Assembly (NCBI GenBank): GCA_007694125.1
Contig: RECH01000230.1
Location: 1 to 40,424 of the forward strand
Length of the DNA: 40,424 bases
Source of the DNA: Leptolyngbya sp. DLM2.Bin15
Lineage (GTDB): Bacteria; Cyanobacteriota; Cyanobacteriia; RECH01
Reading direction: 5' to 3'
Shown here: positions 9,527 through 19,909 of the stretch, in pieces
How positions within the stretch are numbered: the stretch's first letter is position 1
How the letters are laid out: every line of letters begins with the position of its first letter
Position numbers and translations under genes: made by a program
The notes under the pieces: generated by a model
What the model was told of the DNA's origin: nothing
The model's input: only the letters and a program-made list of their open reading frames with translations
Database searches by the model: none

Positions 9527-10744
9527 CTATTGCTCAGTCGAGCAATTCAACATCCGGAGAGTAGCAGCGGCTGCGTAGTTCCGTTGAGCAGCGCTATCCG
9601 GTGCAAAGTTGCTTCCCCGTTCGTTCAATGGCGAGGCAACGCCGCAGTAGGTAGACATTTGGCTAATCAGAGGGTTGGCCCAATGTCCATTAATATCAAC
9701 GAAGTTGAACGACGCTTGATTGCCTGGCAAGGTCGTGGGTTGACCTTGGAGGGTTTGGGCATATTCTGCTGCGCGCCGGAGCACTGCCATCAGTTCGGCA
9801 CGGGTCACGGCTTGGGTTGGGCGGAAGTTGCCATCTTGATAGCCGGTGACGATACCGCTTTGTTGAGCAAACTGGATCTTCGCTGCGCTCCAGCGAGAAG
9901 CTGCCACGTCAGGGAAGGGGTTGCGAGAGGTGGTGGTGGGCAGTTCCATGTCCACGTCGGGCAAGGTTTGCAGCGACTCTAGCACCATGGAGACCAGTTG
10001 TTCCCGCGTTAGCTGGGCTTGGGGGCGGAAGGTGTTGTCTTCCATGAATCCGGCGATGAAGCCCATGGATACAGCGGTATTGATGTCTCGGGCATAGATG
10101 TCGTTGGAGATGTCGCGGAAGCTAGGGGTGCCACCGGGATTGGGCGCGGGTGTAGCGCCACCATTGCCGGGATTGGGCACAGCGGCGGTGTCACCATCAT
10201 AGGTGAGGTAAACATGGCCGAGGGTGCGTCCATCGTAGGTGCGCTTGGTGAACCGCCAGCCATCATCCAGGCTCAGTTTGGCGAAGTTATTGGTGACACC
10301 GTTGGAGCGACCAATTTCTAGGGTTTCACCCTGACCTCGGAAGGGAACGCCCACCAAGACCATTTCGCCATTCTTGCGGGTGACCCGTAGGCTGTACTGC
10401 ATTCCTAGGTCTTGACCATTCATGCGGATGGAGTAGCCGTTGCTGTCGGTGCTGCGACCGCAGATGCCGGTGAAATCGAAGCTCAGCAAGAGGGGATCGA
10501 TTTCAACGGGAGCATTACCCACTTCATTCCAGCAGCTTCGGGAGTTGGAGACTTGTTCGAGGATCAAAAGCTGGTGGGAATTGCCGCTGCCGATGGGAGA
10601 TGCCACGGCGACAAATTTGTTTTGATCAACGTCTTGCTGACCGAAGGGGCTGGAGGCGATCGCTGGGATGGCTGAGAGCGCACTCACGGAGAGGGTGGTA
10701 GCGGCGGCGGTCAGGGCAGCGATGCGGTGGAGGAACGATTTCAT
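9527..10744 (-). CDS. Secreted DUF3747 and S-layer homology (SLH) domain protein
   Basis: Signal peptide, SPFGQQDVDQNKFVAVASPIGSG...LLILEQ DUF3747-like region, then about three SLH-like repeats (DISNDIYARDINTAVSMGFIAG..., FPDVAASRWSAAKIQFAQQSGIVTGYQDGNFRP..., FVDINGHWANPLISQM...). Confidence 0.85.
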   Translation of the reverse strand: MKSFLHRIAALTAAATTLSVSALSAIPAIASSPFGQQDVDQNKFVAVASPIGSGNSHQLLILEQVSNSRSCWNEVGNAPVEIDPLLLSFDFTGICGRSTDSNGYSIRMNGQDLGMQYSLRVTRKNGEMVLVGVPFRGQGETLEIGRSNGVTNNFAKLSLDDGWRFTKRTYDGRTLGHVYLTYDGDTAAVPNPGNGGATPAPNPGGTPSFRDISNDIYARDINTAVSMGFIAGFMEDNTFRPQAQLTREQLVSMVLESLQTLPDVDMELPTTTSRNPFPDVAASRWSAAKIQFAQQSGIVTGYQDGNFRPTQAVTRAELMAVLRRAAEYAQTLQGQPTTLPGNQASFNFVDINGHWANPLISQMSTYCGVASPLNERGSNFAPDSAAQRNYAAAATLRMLNCSTEQ

Positions 10745-10951
10745 AGATGACTCCTTAACAGATAGACGAGATTCTTTGGATGGGCAAGAACGTTGGTGTC
10801 TCTTGCGATGAATTCATCATCATCTAGCTGCCTAGAGGTTGGGGGAGCGATCGGTCGGCTTTTTCAACTGGGCCAACTTGCCCGCTGGGTTGGTGACGTT
10901 ATTGATCTAGATCCATAGCACTCAAACCCTTGCACATAGGGGGTTAACAAG

Positions 10952-10996
10952 CGATCGCCCCTCAGGGAGAGCATCATCTCCTCCAAGGGGCGATCG
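10952..10996 (-). terminator. Nested inverted repeat, candidate terminator
   Basis: CGATCGCCCCT (10952-10962) / AGGGGCGATCG (10986-10996) enclosing GGAGA-TCTCC (10966-10970/10977-10981); 3' of the minus-strand gene ending at 11069. Confidence 0.5.
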
Positions 10997-11027
10997 GGGA
11001 CCAGTTGGCTATCTGTCCTGTGGTGTG

Positions 11028-11055
11028 GAACCTGTGGGGTAGAACCTGTGGGGTA
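11028..11055. repeat. Two perfect tandem copies of GAACCTGTGGGGTA
   Basis: Direct reading at 11028-11041 and 11042-11055, just downstream of the minus-strand stop at 11069. Confidence 0.8.
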
Positions 11056-11068
11056 GATTGACAGATCC

Positions 11069-11845
11069 TTAGGCAGGGTCTGGGGCCGTCAGGGTGGGTT
11101 CGAGGGTGGCATAAACGGCGTCTACCTGGTCTGCCGCTTCCGCCGTGGCCGCAACCAACAGCAACAACACCCGCCCGGGCACCTGCCGCGCCAGCATCAC
11201 CCCCTGCATGGGTTGGGTATTGCGGCCCATGGTGAGCGTTCCTGTCCAGGGCAAGCGGGCTCCATCGGTGACCGGTTCAAAGGCACCGACCTGTAACCCT
11301 TCTCCAGTGCGGAAGGTGTCGATCGCTACCTGAGATAGGGCTCCTGCATTTAAGTCCACATCGGTGGCACGGGGACGCAGGGCTACCGTGTAGGCCAGGG
11401 TGCGATCGGGGGATTCAAAAACTGGCACCCCCGCCAGCATGGTTTGGGTATAGTCTGCCAGTAAGCCCACCTGAAAGCGCTGTCCTGGATCTTGATACCC
11501 CTCCTCTGCTAACGCCAAGCTAGGGGCTGGTGAGGTGGTGGCTTCAGGGCTAGCCGGAGGTTCCTCAGCCGCTGTTGCCGGAGTCGCTGTTGCCGGAGTC
11601 GCTGTTTCTGGAGACTCGTCAGTCGCTCCTTCCTCAGCCGCTGGTGCTGGAGCTTCGCCAGCCGCTCCCTCCTCAGCAGTCTCTGGGGCTTCCTCAGCAG
11701 CCGGTGCCTCTTCTGAGACAGCTTCCGGTGTGGCAGGCGCTGGATCTTGGGCATAGACGGGCAGATACCACGGCTGTCCCTGCAGCAAAATCATCACAGC
11801 AGCCGTAAGACCAATTAAACCAATGAACCATTGGGTACGTTTCAT
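11069..11845 (-). CDS. Secreted or membrane-anchored hypothetical protein with Ala/Pro/Glu-rich low-complexity linker
   Basis: N-terminal hydrophobic segment, then EEAPAAEEAPETAEEGAAGEAPAPAAEEG...TATPATATPATAAEEPPASPEATT, then a globular C-terminal region. Confidence 0.7.
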   Translation of the reverse strand: MKRTQWFIGLIGLTAAVMILLQGQPWYLPVYAQDPAPATPEAVSEEAPAAEEAPETAEEGAAGEAPAPAAEEGATDESPETATPATATPATAAEEPPASPEATTSPAPSLALAEEGYQDPGQRFQVGLLADYTQTMLAGVPVFESPDRTLAYTVALRPRATDVDLNAGALSQVAIDTFRTGEGLQVGAFEPVTDGARLPWTGTLTMGRNTQPMQGVMLARQVPGRVLLLLVAATAEAADQVDAVYATLEPTLTAPDPA

Positions 11846-11881
11846 AGGGTAGAGATGACGCAGTAGGACAGAACGAGATGA

Positions 11882-13384
11882 TTAGCGACCAATGATACTG
11901 GTGGGTTCGCCCAGTAGACCAAAGAACACCCCTGCGACACAACCGGTCATTAAGGTGGCGAGGGTCGCGCCCCAGAGAGCCTTGAAGCCGAGGGCAGAAA
12001 TTTCGGAGCGGCGTTCTGGCACCAGCGCCGACAGACCGCCTACGAAGATGCCGTAGGATGCAAAGTGGGCAAAGCCACAGAGCACGTAGCTCACAATCAG
12101 GAGAGAGCGATCGCTAATGGCTCCCGATTGGGATAATCCATTGAGGGCTAGGTAGGGGGGAATGTTGGTTTCAAACAGCCGTTGCCCAATCAGGGTCGAT
12201 GCCAGCCAAAGGTTTTGCCAATCTAGCGCCACCCCCGTTAAGAAGGTGAGGGGCAGGAAGAGCATCGCCATCAGGTTGCGTAACGGCTGCTGCAGGAATT
12301 CGGATAGCAGGGGGTTAACGTCTGCGCCATCAATCCATACAGCGATTTGATTGAAGGGAGCGTTAAACAGCGCGATGACGCCGAGAATGGCAATCAAAAC
12401 TGCTGCAATCCCCACGGCCATCTTCACCCCATCTAGGGCTCCGATAATCAAGCTATCAACCGGGGAGGGGCGGTTCTCCGGGTTACCTTCTGTTACATCC
12501 TCAGGCACATGGCCCATGGTCTCGGGTTCGCCCATCTCGGGCACCAGCAGTTTGGAAATCACAAAGCAGGCGGGAATGGTCAAAATTGAGGCCGAGACCA
12601 AATGCCCGGCAATGTCAGGAAAGCTACCCCGCAAAAAACCGGCATAGAGCCCTAAAACCGATGAAGCAATGGATCCAAAGCAACTGGTGAGAATGGCGCA
12701 GAGTTCACTGCGGGTCATTCTCGGCAAAAAGGGCTTGACGGCGATCGCTGATTCGATGCCGACAAAAATATTGGCTGCCCCCGACAAGGCCTCTGCGCCA
12801 CTAATGTTCATGGTGCGTTTGAACACCCAGGCAAACACCCGCACCACCGGTTGAATGATATTCAGCCGATAGAGCAGAGCGACCAGCGCCGCAAAAAAGA
12901 TCACCTGGGGTAAAGCTCGAAAGGCTAGCACATAGGAGAAGCCTGGATTTAAGGTGTCTGGGCCAAGGCGATCGCCTGGAATGGCTACATAGGCATCCCC
13001 CACCGCCCGCGCAATCCAGCGACCGGCAGGCCCAGGGCCTGGACTGGCAACGGGATCTACCGCCAGGATGGACGTTGGCCCACCAAAGAGAAACTTAGCG
13101 CCAGCTTCCGAGGCATCGAGAATGGGGTTAATAATGTTGTTGATGCCATCAATCAGGTAGCTGCCCACGCCAAAGACCAGGATGCCCACCAACAATTGCA
13201 GCGTAATCCCAACAATGACAACGTTCCATTGAATTACTCGGCGGTGTTCGGAGCCAAGCCAAGCAACGAAGCAAAGGACGAAAATCCCGACTAATGAAAT
13301 GAGATTAAGGAGAAGGTTCACAGGTTTGACTGACTCCACGATAATTCGCAGGCTGCTGCAGAGGATGAATGCAGCGATCGCCAC
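11882..13384 (-). CDS. NupC/CNT-family concentrative nucleoside transporter
   Basis: Multi-pass protein; NISGAEALSGAANIFVGIESAIAVKPFLPRMTRSEL and SEISALGFKALWGATLATLMTGCVAG match CNT motifs; the start could be downstream of 13384. Confidence 0.88.
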   Translation of the reverse strand: MAIAAFILCSSLRIIVESVKPVNLLLNLISLVGIFVLCFVAWLGSEHRRVIQWNVVIVGITLQLLVGILVFGVGSYLIDGINNIINPILDASEAGAKFLFGGPTSILAVDPVASPGPGPAGRWIARAVGDAYVAIPGDRLGPDTLNPGFSYVLAFRALPQVIFFAALVALLYRLNIIQPVVRVFAWVFKRTMNISGAEALSGAANIFVGIESAIAVKPFLPRMTRSELCAILTSCFGSIASSVLGLYAGFLRGSFPDIAGHLVSASILTIPACFVISKLLVPEMGEPETMGHVPEDVTEGNPENRPSPVDSLIIGALDGVKMAVGIAAVLIAILGVIALFNAPFNQIAVWIDGADVNPLLSEFLQQPLRNLMAMLFLPLTFLTGVALDWQNLWLASTLIGQRLFETNIPPYLALNGLSQSGAISDRSLLIVSYVLCGFAHFASYGIFVGGLSALVPERRSEISALGFKALWGATLATLMTGCVAGVFFGLLGEPTSIIGR

Positions 13385-13867
13385 CGCCCTTCGACGTTGA
13401 CTCTAGGGAATCATAGTATGATTTCTTGACGTTGCACGGCAGAAAGTTTGCGTTTTTTTGCAATCTAGGTGCCAGTGTCTTGGCTGTAAAAAGTGATGCA
13501 TCCGAATCGTTCCTATGCTGAGCGTGGGAATGCTCTAAGCGGCGCTCCTGCGCCCAGGCTTCAAGTCGCACGATGAATGGTCGCAGGAGTGACCGAGATA
13601 GGTGTCAACGCAGGAGCGCTGACACCATAAGATACTGTTCTCAACAAGCTCCGGCAAGATGCCCATACCGAGAATTGCCGAAGCGATCGCTCCCCAACGT
13701 CCAGATTCGAGTAGACCTGATAAGCTAAAGGCAGTCTTTCAGCCGACTCTGCTCCCAACCGATGAGTCGGGCTAGGTGCCCCTGTATCACAGCCTTTGAC
13801 CCTAGCGATCGCCCCGAAACACAGGGTATAGCCAGCATAATCACCCATACTTCCAGCTCGCTAATTC

Positions 13868-14125
13868 ATGGATGCTTTTGACCCCACGCCGCCTCAATGG
13901 GCTGAACCAGCCATTCATGCCCTGTCTTTTTGCTGTCCTCGCTGCGGCGCATCATCGCAGCAGGCCAACCATGTCTGGATTAACCGCCGTGCTCCCGTAA
14001 TCAGCGATGACTATCGCCGTAAGTGGCAAGAGTTTTATGATTGCGAATGTGGCCAGGCTTGGTGGGCCTGGAGCAGCGATCGCCCGCCCCAGGATTGGCA
14101 AAAACAGGATGGAGATGAGTCCTAG
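13868..14125 (+). CDS. Small zinc-ribbon-like hypothetical protein
   Basis: 85 aa with CxxC...CxC (CCPRCG...YDCECGQAWW); TAG stop lies within the terminal CTAG of the 110-bp element. Confidence 0.65.
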   Translation: MDAFDPTPPQWAEPAIHALSFCCPRCGASSQQANHVWINRRAPVISDDYRRKWQEFYDCECGQAWWAWSSDRPPQDWQKQDGDES

Positions 14126-14231
14126 TATCGCAAGACAGAAGAACGAAGACAGAAGAACGAAAAGGAAGTCCAGGACACGCCAGGTTTCCCATCTCAGCAC
14201 CTAGGCGAGTGACTGACACCTCAGGTACTAG
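14122..14231 (+). mobile_element. 110-bp interspersed element copy 1 (MITE-like, non-coding)
   Basis: CTAGTATCGCAAGACAGAAGAACGAAGACAGAAGAACGAAAAGGAAGTCCAGGACACGCCAGG...GGTACTAG; same length and sequence type as copies 2 and 3. Confidence 0.8.
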
Positions 14232-14469
14232 AGCGATCAAGGACAGCTCCCTTGGGTACCCTAAGGACTAGAGGTCAAGCAATCAAGCGATCGCCCCTAG
14301 CCCTGCAATAGTCCGGACAGGGCGACTCCCTTCTGGAATAAGCAAGCACAGATTGAGATGCAGGAGCCCATGATCCTTGGGTCTACTCGACCATGAGCCT
14401 CCCTCCGTAGCCGTTGTTGCTCCTGCTTGCCAATCCTCAGTGAGATGCTCGTGTGAAGGAACTTTAGCC

Positions 14470-15240
14470 ATGGCCAATGCAGAACACTTAGCGCTACTGA
14501 AGCAGGGCGTGGACGTATGGAACCACTGGCGAGGTACCTATCCGGCCTATGTCGATCTATCCGATGCTGATCTTCAAGGCATTCAGCTCCAGCGGGCCAA
14601 CCTCAGCCAAACGGATTTCAGCAACGCCAATCTCAGCCAAGCGAATCTATCTCGGGCTGACCTAGGTCGGGTGATTTTGAGCGATGCCAATCTCACAGAT
14701 GCCAACCTCAGCGAGGTTTACCTGGGCGAAGCCTATGTCAGCAATGCCAATTTGAGGGGCGCAAATCTCAGTGAAGCGGTGCTGCGAGAGGCCATCTTCA
14801 GCGAAGCCTGTTTGACGGGCTGCAACCTGGGGCATACGGATTTAAGACAATCTAACTTCCAGCGTGCCAACCTCAGTGATGCTAACTTGAGCGCTGCTGA
14901 CCTTCGCTATGCCGACTTCAGTGCCGCTAATTTGACCATGGCCCATCTCCGCTGGGCCAACCTGAGCCATGCCAATCTCAACCAGGCGAACTTGCAAGCC
15001 GCCAACTTAAGTGGGGCTAATCTAGCCTTTGTCACCCTAGTCCAGGCAGGCTGTCGCACCACGATTTTCAACCTCAGTGAGCTAGAGCAAGCAGATTTCA
15101 GCCAAGCAGACCTATCCGAGGCGTCCTTCGTAGGGGCCAATCTTCTCAACGCGACGTTTACTGGCGTCGATCTCCAGCAGATTGATCTACGGGGTGCCAC
15201 CCAGGTGCCGATGGATCTGACCGTTAACACCTCTGTGTGA
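14470..15240 (+). CDS. Pentapeptide-repeat protein
   Basis: Many A(D/N)LxX repeats: ANLSQTDFSNANLSQANLSRADLGRVILSDANLTDANLSE...; internal ATG at 14470. Confidence 0.93.
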   Translation: MANAEHLALLKQGVDVWNHWRGTYPAYVDLSDADLQGIQLQRANLSQTDFSNANLSQANLSRADLGRVILSDANLTDANLSEVYLGEAYVSNANLRGANLSEAVLREAIFSEACLTGCNLGHTDLRQSNFQRANLSDANLSAADLRYADFSAANLTMAHLRWANLSHANLNQANLQAANLSGANLAFVTLVQAGCRTTIFNLSELEQADFSQADLSEASFVGANLLNATFTGVDLQQIDLRGATQVPMDLTVNTSV

Positions 15241-15813
15241 CAGACTTATATCTAGACAATTTTTCATCAAGAAACCGCAGCTTAGGCTTGTTCACGGCGT
15301 AGCATTCGTTGGATGAACGTCAGGATAGAATCCTAGGCTGAGCAAGGAGCTTGGGTAATAATCCGGCTAAAATAGCGAGCATAGATTCTTCAAGAATCAC
15401 TCATTCTTGCTGGCAGTCTTCTATACTTTGTCAACGGTGCTATCTGCAATGACTGACAGCCTAGCTTCTGGAGCAATCCTGAAACCGAGAGCAGCCCTGG
15501 CATCTACAACCTATCTTGGGGATAACCGAGAGTCTCAGGTGTAGTCTGCGGTTGGATTCCATGGTCGATGGCTTGCTGTCTTGGGTAGCAGCCTAGTTTG
15601 GGCAGCGATCGCCTCGCAATGTTATAGAAGAGATAACAACGATACTCACCGGACGTTGGGTGGGATAGTTAAAGATTCATTACTGCAAGTTAGCAGGTTG
15701 CCCGTCTCTCTTGAAGACGTTATTAATATAGGGTCGAAGTGCTTTAAGCCACACTGATATCATCACTCACTTGATCATCACGCATTAACCGCCGTGCTAG
15801 AGGTTGCATACGG

Positions 15814-17595
15814 ATGGAGTCGCTGAACAATCTACCGAATAATTCTGATTCAGACCAGGGTCATCACCCTGATCAAGTTTTGGCTAAGATGAGCCAAGAC
15901 TTGCAGCAGCTACAGCAAAGCTTAGTGGTTCAACTGAGCCAAGATGTAAGCCGACTTCAAACCGAGAAGTCGAAGCTGATGAACGATATTGACGCGCTGC
16001 AGTCTCGGCGGCAAGATCTAACCACCCATCAAGAGGCCACGCTATCTCAGCAGCAAGTTGCTCAGCAGCAGATTTGGGCTTCGCAAATGGCCCAAGCGAT
16101 CGCCGATCATCTCCAAACCTTGATGGTACATCGCCTCAGCGAGATGCACCAAGAGCCCGATCGCTCTGAGCCAGCGCCAACCCTAGCCGATCACCCCAGT
16201 ACGCCAGCTAGCCAGGATGACGCTACCTATCGGGTGCTTAACTCCTTAGATACCAGCCTCAACCAGACCCTCACCTCCGTCAAACGCGACCTGAGCAGCT
16301 ATCAAAGCTCCCTATCCCAACAGCTCAATCGGATGCAAACGATGCAGCAGCAGGGAGAAGCTATTTTAGAGGTGCTGGTGAGCCGTCTCAATCAACAGCT
16401 TCAAGAGGAAGTGCGGCGATCGCAGGTGCGTCCCGCCGACCAAAACGGCTATATGGGATCCTCTCCCAACCCCTGGAGTTCATCTCCCCCACCGGAGGGT
16501 GGTGTGGCCACCGCCCATCGTAATGGCTCTCCCCCACCCATGGCAGCTCCTGCTCCATCCAAGCCGCCGGCTCAAGCGCTTTCCTCGTTCCAACTGGGCC
16601 TGATTATGGTGCTGGGGTCTACCCTGGCGCTTTCGCTACACAACGTGGTGGTGGGCATCATTGGCAACGAAAGCAGCATTTTCAACATTTGGTCCCTGGG
16701 CGGATTTATTAGCCTGTCTAGCCTAGGCAACTCGATTTTGGTGCTGCTGATTCGCATGTTGATTGTGGTGCCGCTGATGGCGTTGATTGCCATGGTGATC
16801 TACCCCAAGACTTGGAGTGAAATTAAGGGCTTTTGCCTTTCTCAAGATTATGGATTGATGCGTAGTGTGGTGGGCAGCGGCTTCTTCCTCTTCCTATCGC
16901 AGGTCTTAATCTATATTTCCATTGCCGGTGTGGGGCCGGGCGTTGCGGTGACGATTCTATTCATGTACCCCATCATTACCGCGCCCCTCGCCTGGATATT
17001 TTTTGGCGATCGCCCCAGTTGGCTGCGCGTTGTGGTGATGATCGCTATTTTCCTGGGTGTTGTGCTCACCAGTTGGCCAAGGCTTGTTGGCACGGGTGAA
17101 CTATCAGTCTGGGGCATTGGCACGGCGATTATTTCCGGCATCGCCTTTGCCTTTTACCTAATTGCCATGCAGATTAGCTTCCGAAAACTGCATCCGGTGC
17201 CGGTCAGCGTCATCCAGTTTTTTACCATTTTTGTCTTAACCTGCCTCAGCCTGATTGTGCTACCGCTCACCAGTCCCATTACAGGGTTTGACTATGGTCT
17301 ATCCCTCAACCCCCAAGGACGGGTAGGACTCTTGGCCAGCGGCTTTATCTTGGGAGCCTTGACCTTAGTGGGCTACTTGATGAACAACTATGGCGTGCGC
17401 TATATGGGGGCGGCGCGGGCGTCGATTATTGCGTCTAGCGGGCCGGTGTTGACGGCTCTCCTGGCCTTTTTGATTACGCCGGGGCCCCGCACGGACTTAG
17501 CAATGGTGCAAATTATTGGGGTGTTGATTGTCACGATTGGGGTGACGGCGATGAATTTTGAAAAGATGGTGATGCAACGCCCCAAAAAATCCTAG
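15814..17595 (+). CDS. EamA/DMT-superfamily transporter with N-terminal coiled-coil region
   Basis: About 200 aa Gln-rich heptad-like segment, a Pro/Ser-rich linker, then about ten hydrophobic helices with DMT-like layout (GVGPGVAVTILFMYPIITAPLAWIFFGDRPSWLR...). Confidence 0.82.
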   Translation: MESLNNLPNNSDSDQGHHPDQVLAKMSQDLQQLQQSLVVQLSQDVSRLQTEKSKLMNDIDALQSRRQDLTTHQEATLSQQQVAQQQIWASQMAQAIADHLQTLMVHRLSEMHQEPDRSEPAPTLADHPSTPASQDDATYRVLNSLDTSLNQTLTSVKRDLSSYQSSLSQQLNRMQTMQQQGEAILEVLVSRLNQQLQEEVRRSQVRPADQNGYMGSSPNPWSSSPPPEGGVATAHRNGSPPPMAAPAPSKPPAQALSSFQLGLIMVLGSTLALSLHNVVVGIIGNESSIFNIWSLGGFISLSSLGNSILVLLIRMLIVVPLMALIAMVIYPKTWSEIKGFCLSQDYGLMRSVVGSGFFLFLSQVLIYISIAGVGPGVAVTILFMYPIITAPLAWIFFGDRPSWLRVVVMIAIFLGVVLTSWPRLVGTGELSVWGIGTAIISGIAFAFYLIAMQISFRKLHPVPVSVIQFFTIFVLTCLSLIVLPLTSPITGFDYGLSLNPQGRVGLLASGFILGALTLVGYLMNNYGVRYMGAARASIIASSGPVLTALLAFLITPGPRTDLAMVQIIGVLIVTIGVTAMNFEKMVMQRPKKS

Positions 17596-17605
17596 CCCGA
17601 TATTC

Positions 17606-17715
17606 CTAGTACCGGAAGACAGAAGAACGAAAACAGAAGAACGAAAAGGAATCCAGGACATATGAGGTTTCCCGCCTCAGCAAATAGGCGGGTCACGTCC
17701 GCCTCAGAGTACTAG
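17606..17715 (+). mobile_element. 110-bp interspersed element copy 2 (MITE-like, non-coding)
   Basis: CTAGTACCGGAAGACAGAAGAACGAAAACAGAAGAACGAAAAGGAATCCAGGACATATGAGGTTTCCCGCCTCAGCAAATAGGCGGGTCACGTCCGCCTCAGAGTACTAG. Confidence 0.85.
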
Positions 17716-17725
17716 TTCAATCTTT

Positions 17726-18637
17726 CTAGCCAAACACATTCAGATCTGCTTGGGCGGCCAACTGGCGTAGAAACCAAAGGCTGGCCGCGGAGTTGCCGAT
17801 CGCATCTAGGGCCGGGCTATAGCAAGCGATCGCTCCCTGACGAGGCACCAGAGCCAACACCGCACCGCTCACCCCCGACTTGGCAGGCAGACCCACCTCT
17901 ACGGCAAACCGTCCAGAATATTGGTATAGCCCGCAGGTCATCATCAAGGCAGTGACCAGTTGCCGATGGCGAGGGGCGATCGCTCCCGCCACCAGCAGCA
18001 AACCCAACTGGGCTAGGTCAGACACTGTGCCCGACAGGCAGCAAAGCTGCTCATACACATCCAGCGCCTCGGCGGCGGCGGTGCCGAGGTGATCCGTCAC
18101 GTCTAAATAACGGGCGATCGCTTGGTTCTGTTCATTGGGGCGATCGCGGACAGAGGCCAGAATTGTTTCATCTAAAGCCAGATGGGTCTGAGCCTGGTCA
18201 TTCAGCCATTGGCAAAGGCGATGGCAGCGTTCATGGGGCGTAGCGCCTGGCAAACGACTGCAGAGGGCGATCGCCCCACTGTTGATCATGGGATTGCGCG
18301 GAAATCCCCGATCGGCTTCGAGCTGCTCTAGGGAATTGTAGGCATAATCTGAAGGCTGAATCCCCACACTGCGCAACACCGACTCTGCCCCAACCTGCTC
18401 TAGGGCATAGAGCATGATGAATGGCTTAATCACGCTCATCAACGCAAACGGCAGGGGGCGATCGCCTACTTGTATAGTCTGTCCTGTGATCGTCAACAGG
18501 TGAACGGAAAATCCCGATGGATTAGCCTGCCCCAACGCAGGAATATAGGTGGGTAATTGACCCGACTGCGTATGCTGCTGGGCGTTCGCCGCCAAAGACT
18601 CAAGTGCATCTACCGAAACCAAATCTAATGGAATCAC
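17726..18637 (-). CDS. glsA: Glutaminase A (serine-dependent beta-lactamase-like glutaminase)
   Basis: ALMSVIKPFIMLYALEQVG (SxxK), RNPMINSGAIALCS and GLPAKSGVSGAVLALVP are diagnostic of glutaminase. Confidence 0.93.
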   Translation of the reverse strand: MIPLDLVSVDALESLAANAQQHTQSGQLPTYIPALGQANPSGFSVHLLTITGQTIQVGDRPLPFALMSVIKPFIMLYALEQVGAESVLRSVGIQPSDYAYNSLEQLEADRGFPRNPMINSGAIALCSRLPGATPHERCHRLCQWLNDQAQTHLALDETILASVRDRPNEQNQAIARYLDVTDHLGTAAAEALDVYEQLCCLSGTVSDLAQLGLLLVAGAIAPRHRQLVTALMMTCGLYQYSGRFAVEVGLPAKSGVSGAVLALVPRQGAIACYSPALDAIGNSAASLWFLRQLAAQADLNVFG

Positions 18638-18717
18638 AGTTGCCCTTTCCTAATTGGTTTTGCTAAGTAGGTGGACTCAATTAGCTGAAGTTAATCAGTT
18701 GCCGGGTTTCGACGTCG

Positions 18718-18745
18718 CTCAACCCTCTTCTCATGAGGGTTTGAG
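18718..18745 (-). terminator. Hairpin CTCAACCCTC...GAGGGTTTGAG, candidate terminator
   Basis: Near-perfect inverted repeat 24 nt past the prmA stop (minus strand). Confidence 0.5.
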
Positions 18746-18768
18746 CATTGGAGCAGGGAAACCTGGAT

Positions 18769-19677
18769 CTACGAGCGGCGAATGTTCAAACAACACCAGT
18801 CCTTGCGCCGCCAAAGCGTTGCCACAATCCAGCCATGCTGCTCTAAGGTATCGGCAACGGGCTTGGCTTGCTCAATCAGCAAACCGCTCAGCACTGCCCA
18901 TGTGCTTGGCTTGGCAATGTCTCCCATCATAGGAATCAAATCGAGGATCACCTCGGCCAAGATGTTGCACAAAATGCCATCCACCGGCTCCGTCAATTGC
19001 TCAACTAAGTCCGCCAAGCTGCCTTTTTGCACCATCAGCTGATGCTTGGAAATGTTGTTCATATCTCGATTGGTGCGCGTCGAGCGTACGGCCAAGGGAT
19101 CGGTATCGACCGCGTAGATCTGGGCCGCTCCCATCAAAGCCGCCGCAATCGACAGGATGCCCGACCCGCAGCCAATGTCAGCAATCACCAAATTGTCACC
19201 ACCTTCGGGCGTGGTAGCGGTAGCGCCCAAGCGCATTTCCAACGCTTCTAAACAAAGCTGAGTGGTGGCGTGGGCACCGGTGCCAAAGGCAGCCCCAGGA
19301 TCTAGCTGGAGAATTAGGCGATCGCTGTCGGTGGGGGGCTCTATCCAGGATGGATTGATTAAGAGGCGATCGCCAATTTCCTGGGGATGCCAATAGGTTT
19401 TCCAACTGCTGGCCCAGTCTTCTTCATCAATCAGTTGCCAGCGCACCGTGGGCGTGGGCAAACTGGCAAAGGTGGCATCTTGCTGCAGCCAAATGGACAG
19501 GGCAGATAGGTCTAAGAGCTGGGCTTCCAACTGAGGCAAATAGGCTTTCATCAAGCAGTTGCTGCCGTTGGTTTCACTAGATGTACCCCGGCACCCAAAC
19601 TTTTCTAGCCGCCAGAAGACGAGCTCCTCGGCATTTGCATCGCATAAAACTTGGATTTCCCACCAGCTATTGACCAA
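18769..19677 (-). CDS. prmA: Ribosomal protein L11 methyltransferase
   Basis: [21 protein letters not shown] and [21 protein letters not shown]...[14 protein letters not shown]...[16 protein letters not shown]. Confidence 0.93.
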   Translation of the reverse strand: MVNSWWEIQVLCDANAEELVFWRLEKFGCRGTSSETNGSNCLMKAYLPQLEAQLLDLSALSIWLQQDATFASLPTPTVRWQLIDEEDWASSWKTYWHPQEIGDRLLINPSWIEPPTDSDRLILQLDPGAAFGTGAHATTQLCLEALEMRLGATATTPEGGDNLVIADIGCGSGILSIAAALMGAAQIYAVDTDPLAVRSTRTNRDMNNISKHQLMVQKGSLADLVEQLTEPVDGILCNILAEVILDLIPMMGDIAKPSTWAVLSGLLIEQAKPVADTLEQHGWIVATLWRRKDWCCLNIRRS

Positions 19678-19909
19678 GACAACCGTCCCTCATATTGGAT
19701 GATGAAACTGCCCTCTACCCCATGATGATGCTCAGAACCCACCTCACAGAGTAGGGGGTAATCCAGCCCTTAAGGCTAATCCTGTGGCCGATCTTAATGA
19801 TTGGGGCTCACCTATGCGCCACCGCAGTGCTCCCAACCGACCGACCTAAGAAGCGATCGCCCTGCCATCAGCCCATCTGAGCCTGCATCGAGAGCGATCG
19901 CTCCGAGTT

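Noticed and set aside
11535-11640. Tandem GTTGCCGGAGTCGCT-like repeats as a regulatory array
   Set aside because: They encode the ATPATATPATA low-complexity linker, which is sufficient explanation.
11509-11808. Several overlapping ORFs on both strands
   Set aside because: They are shadows of the Ala/Pro/Glu-rich low-complexity region of the minus-strand gene 11069-11845.
14001-14240. Small ORFs spanning element copy 1
   Set aside because: They are not preserved in copies 2 and 3, so the 110-bp element is treated as non-coding.
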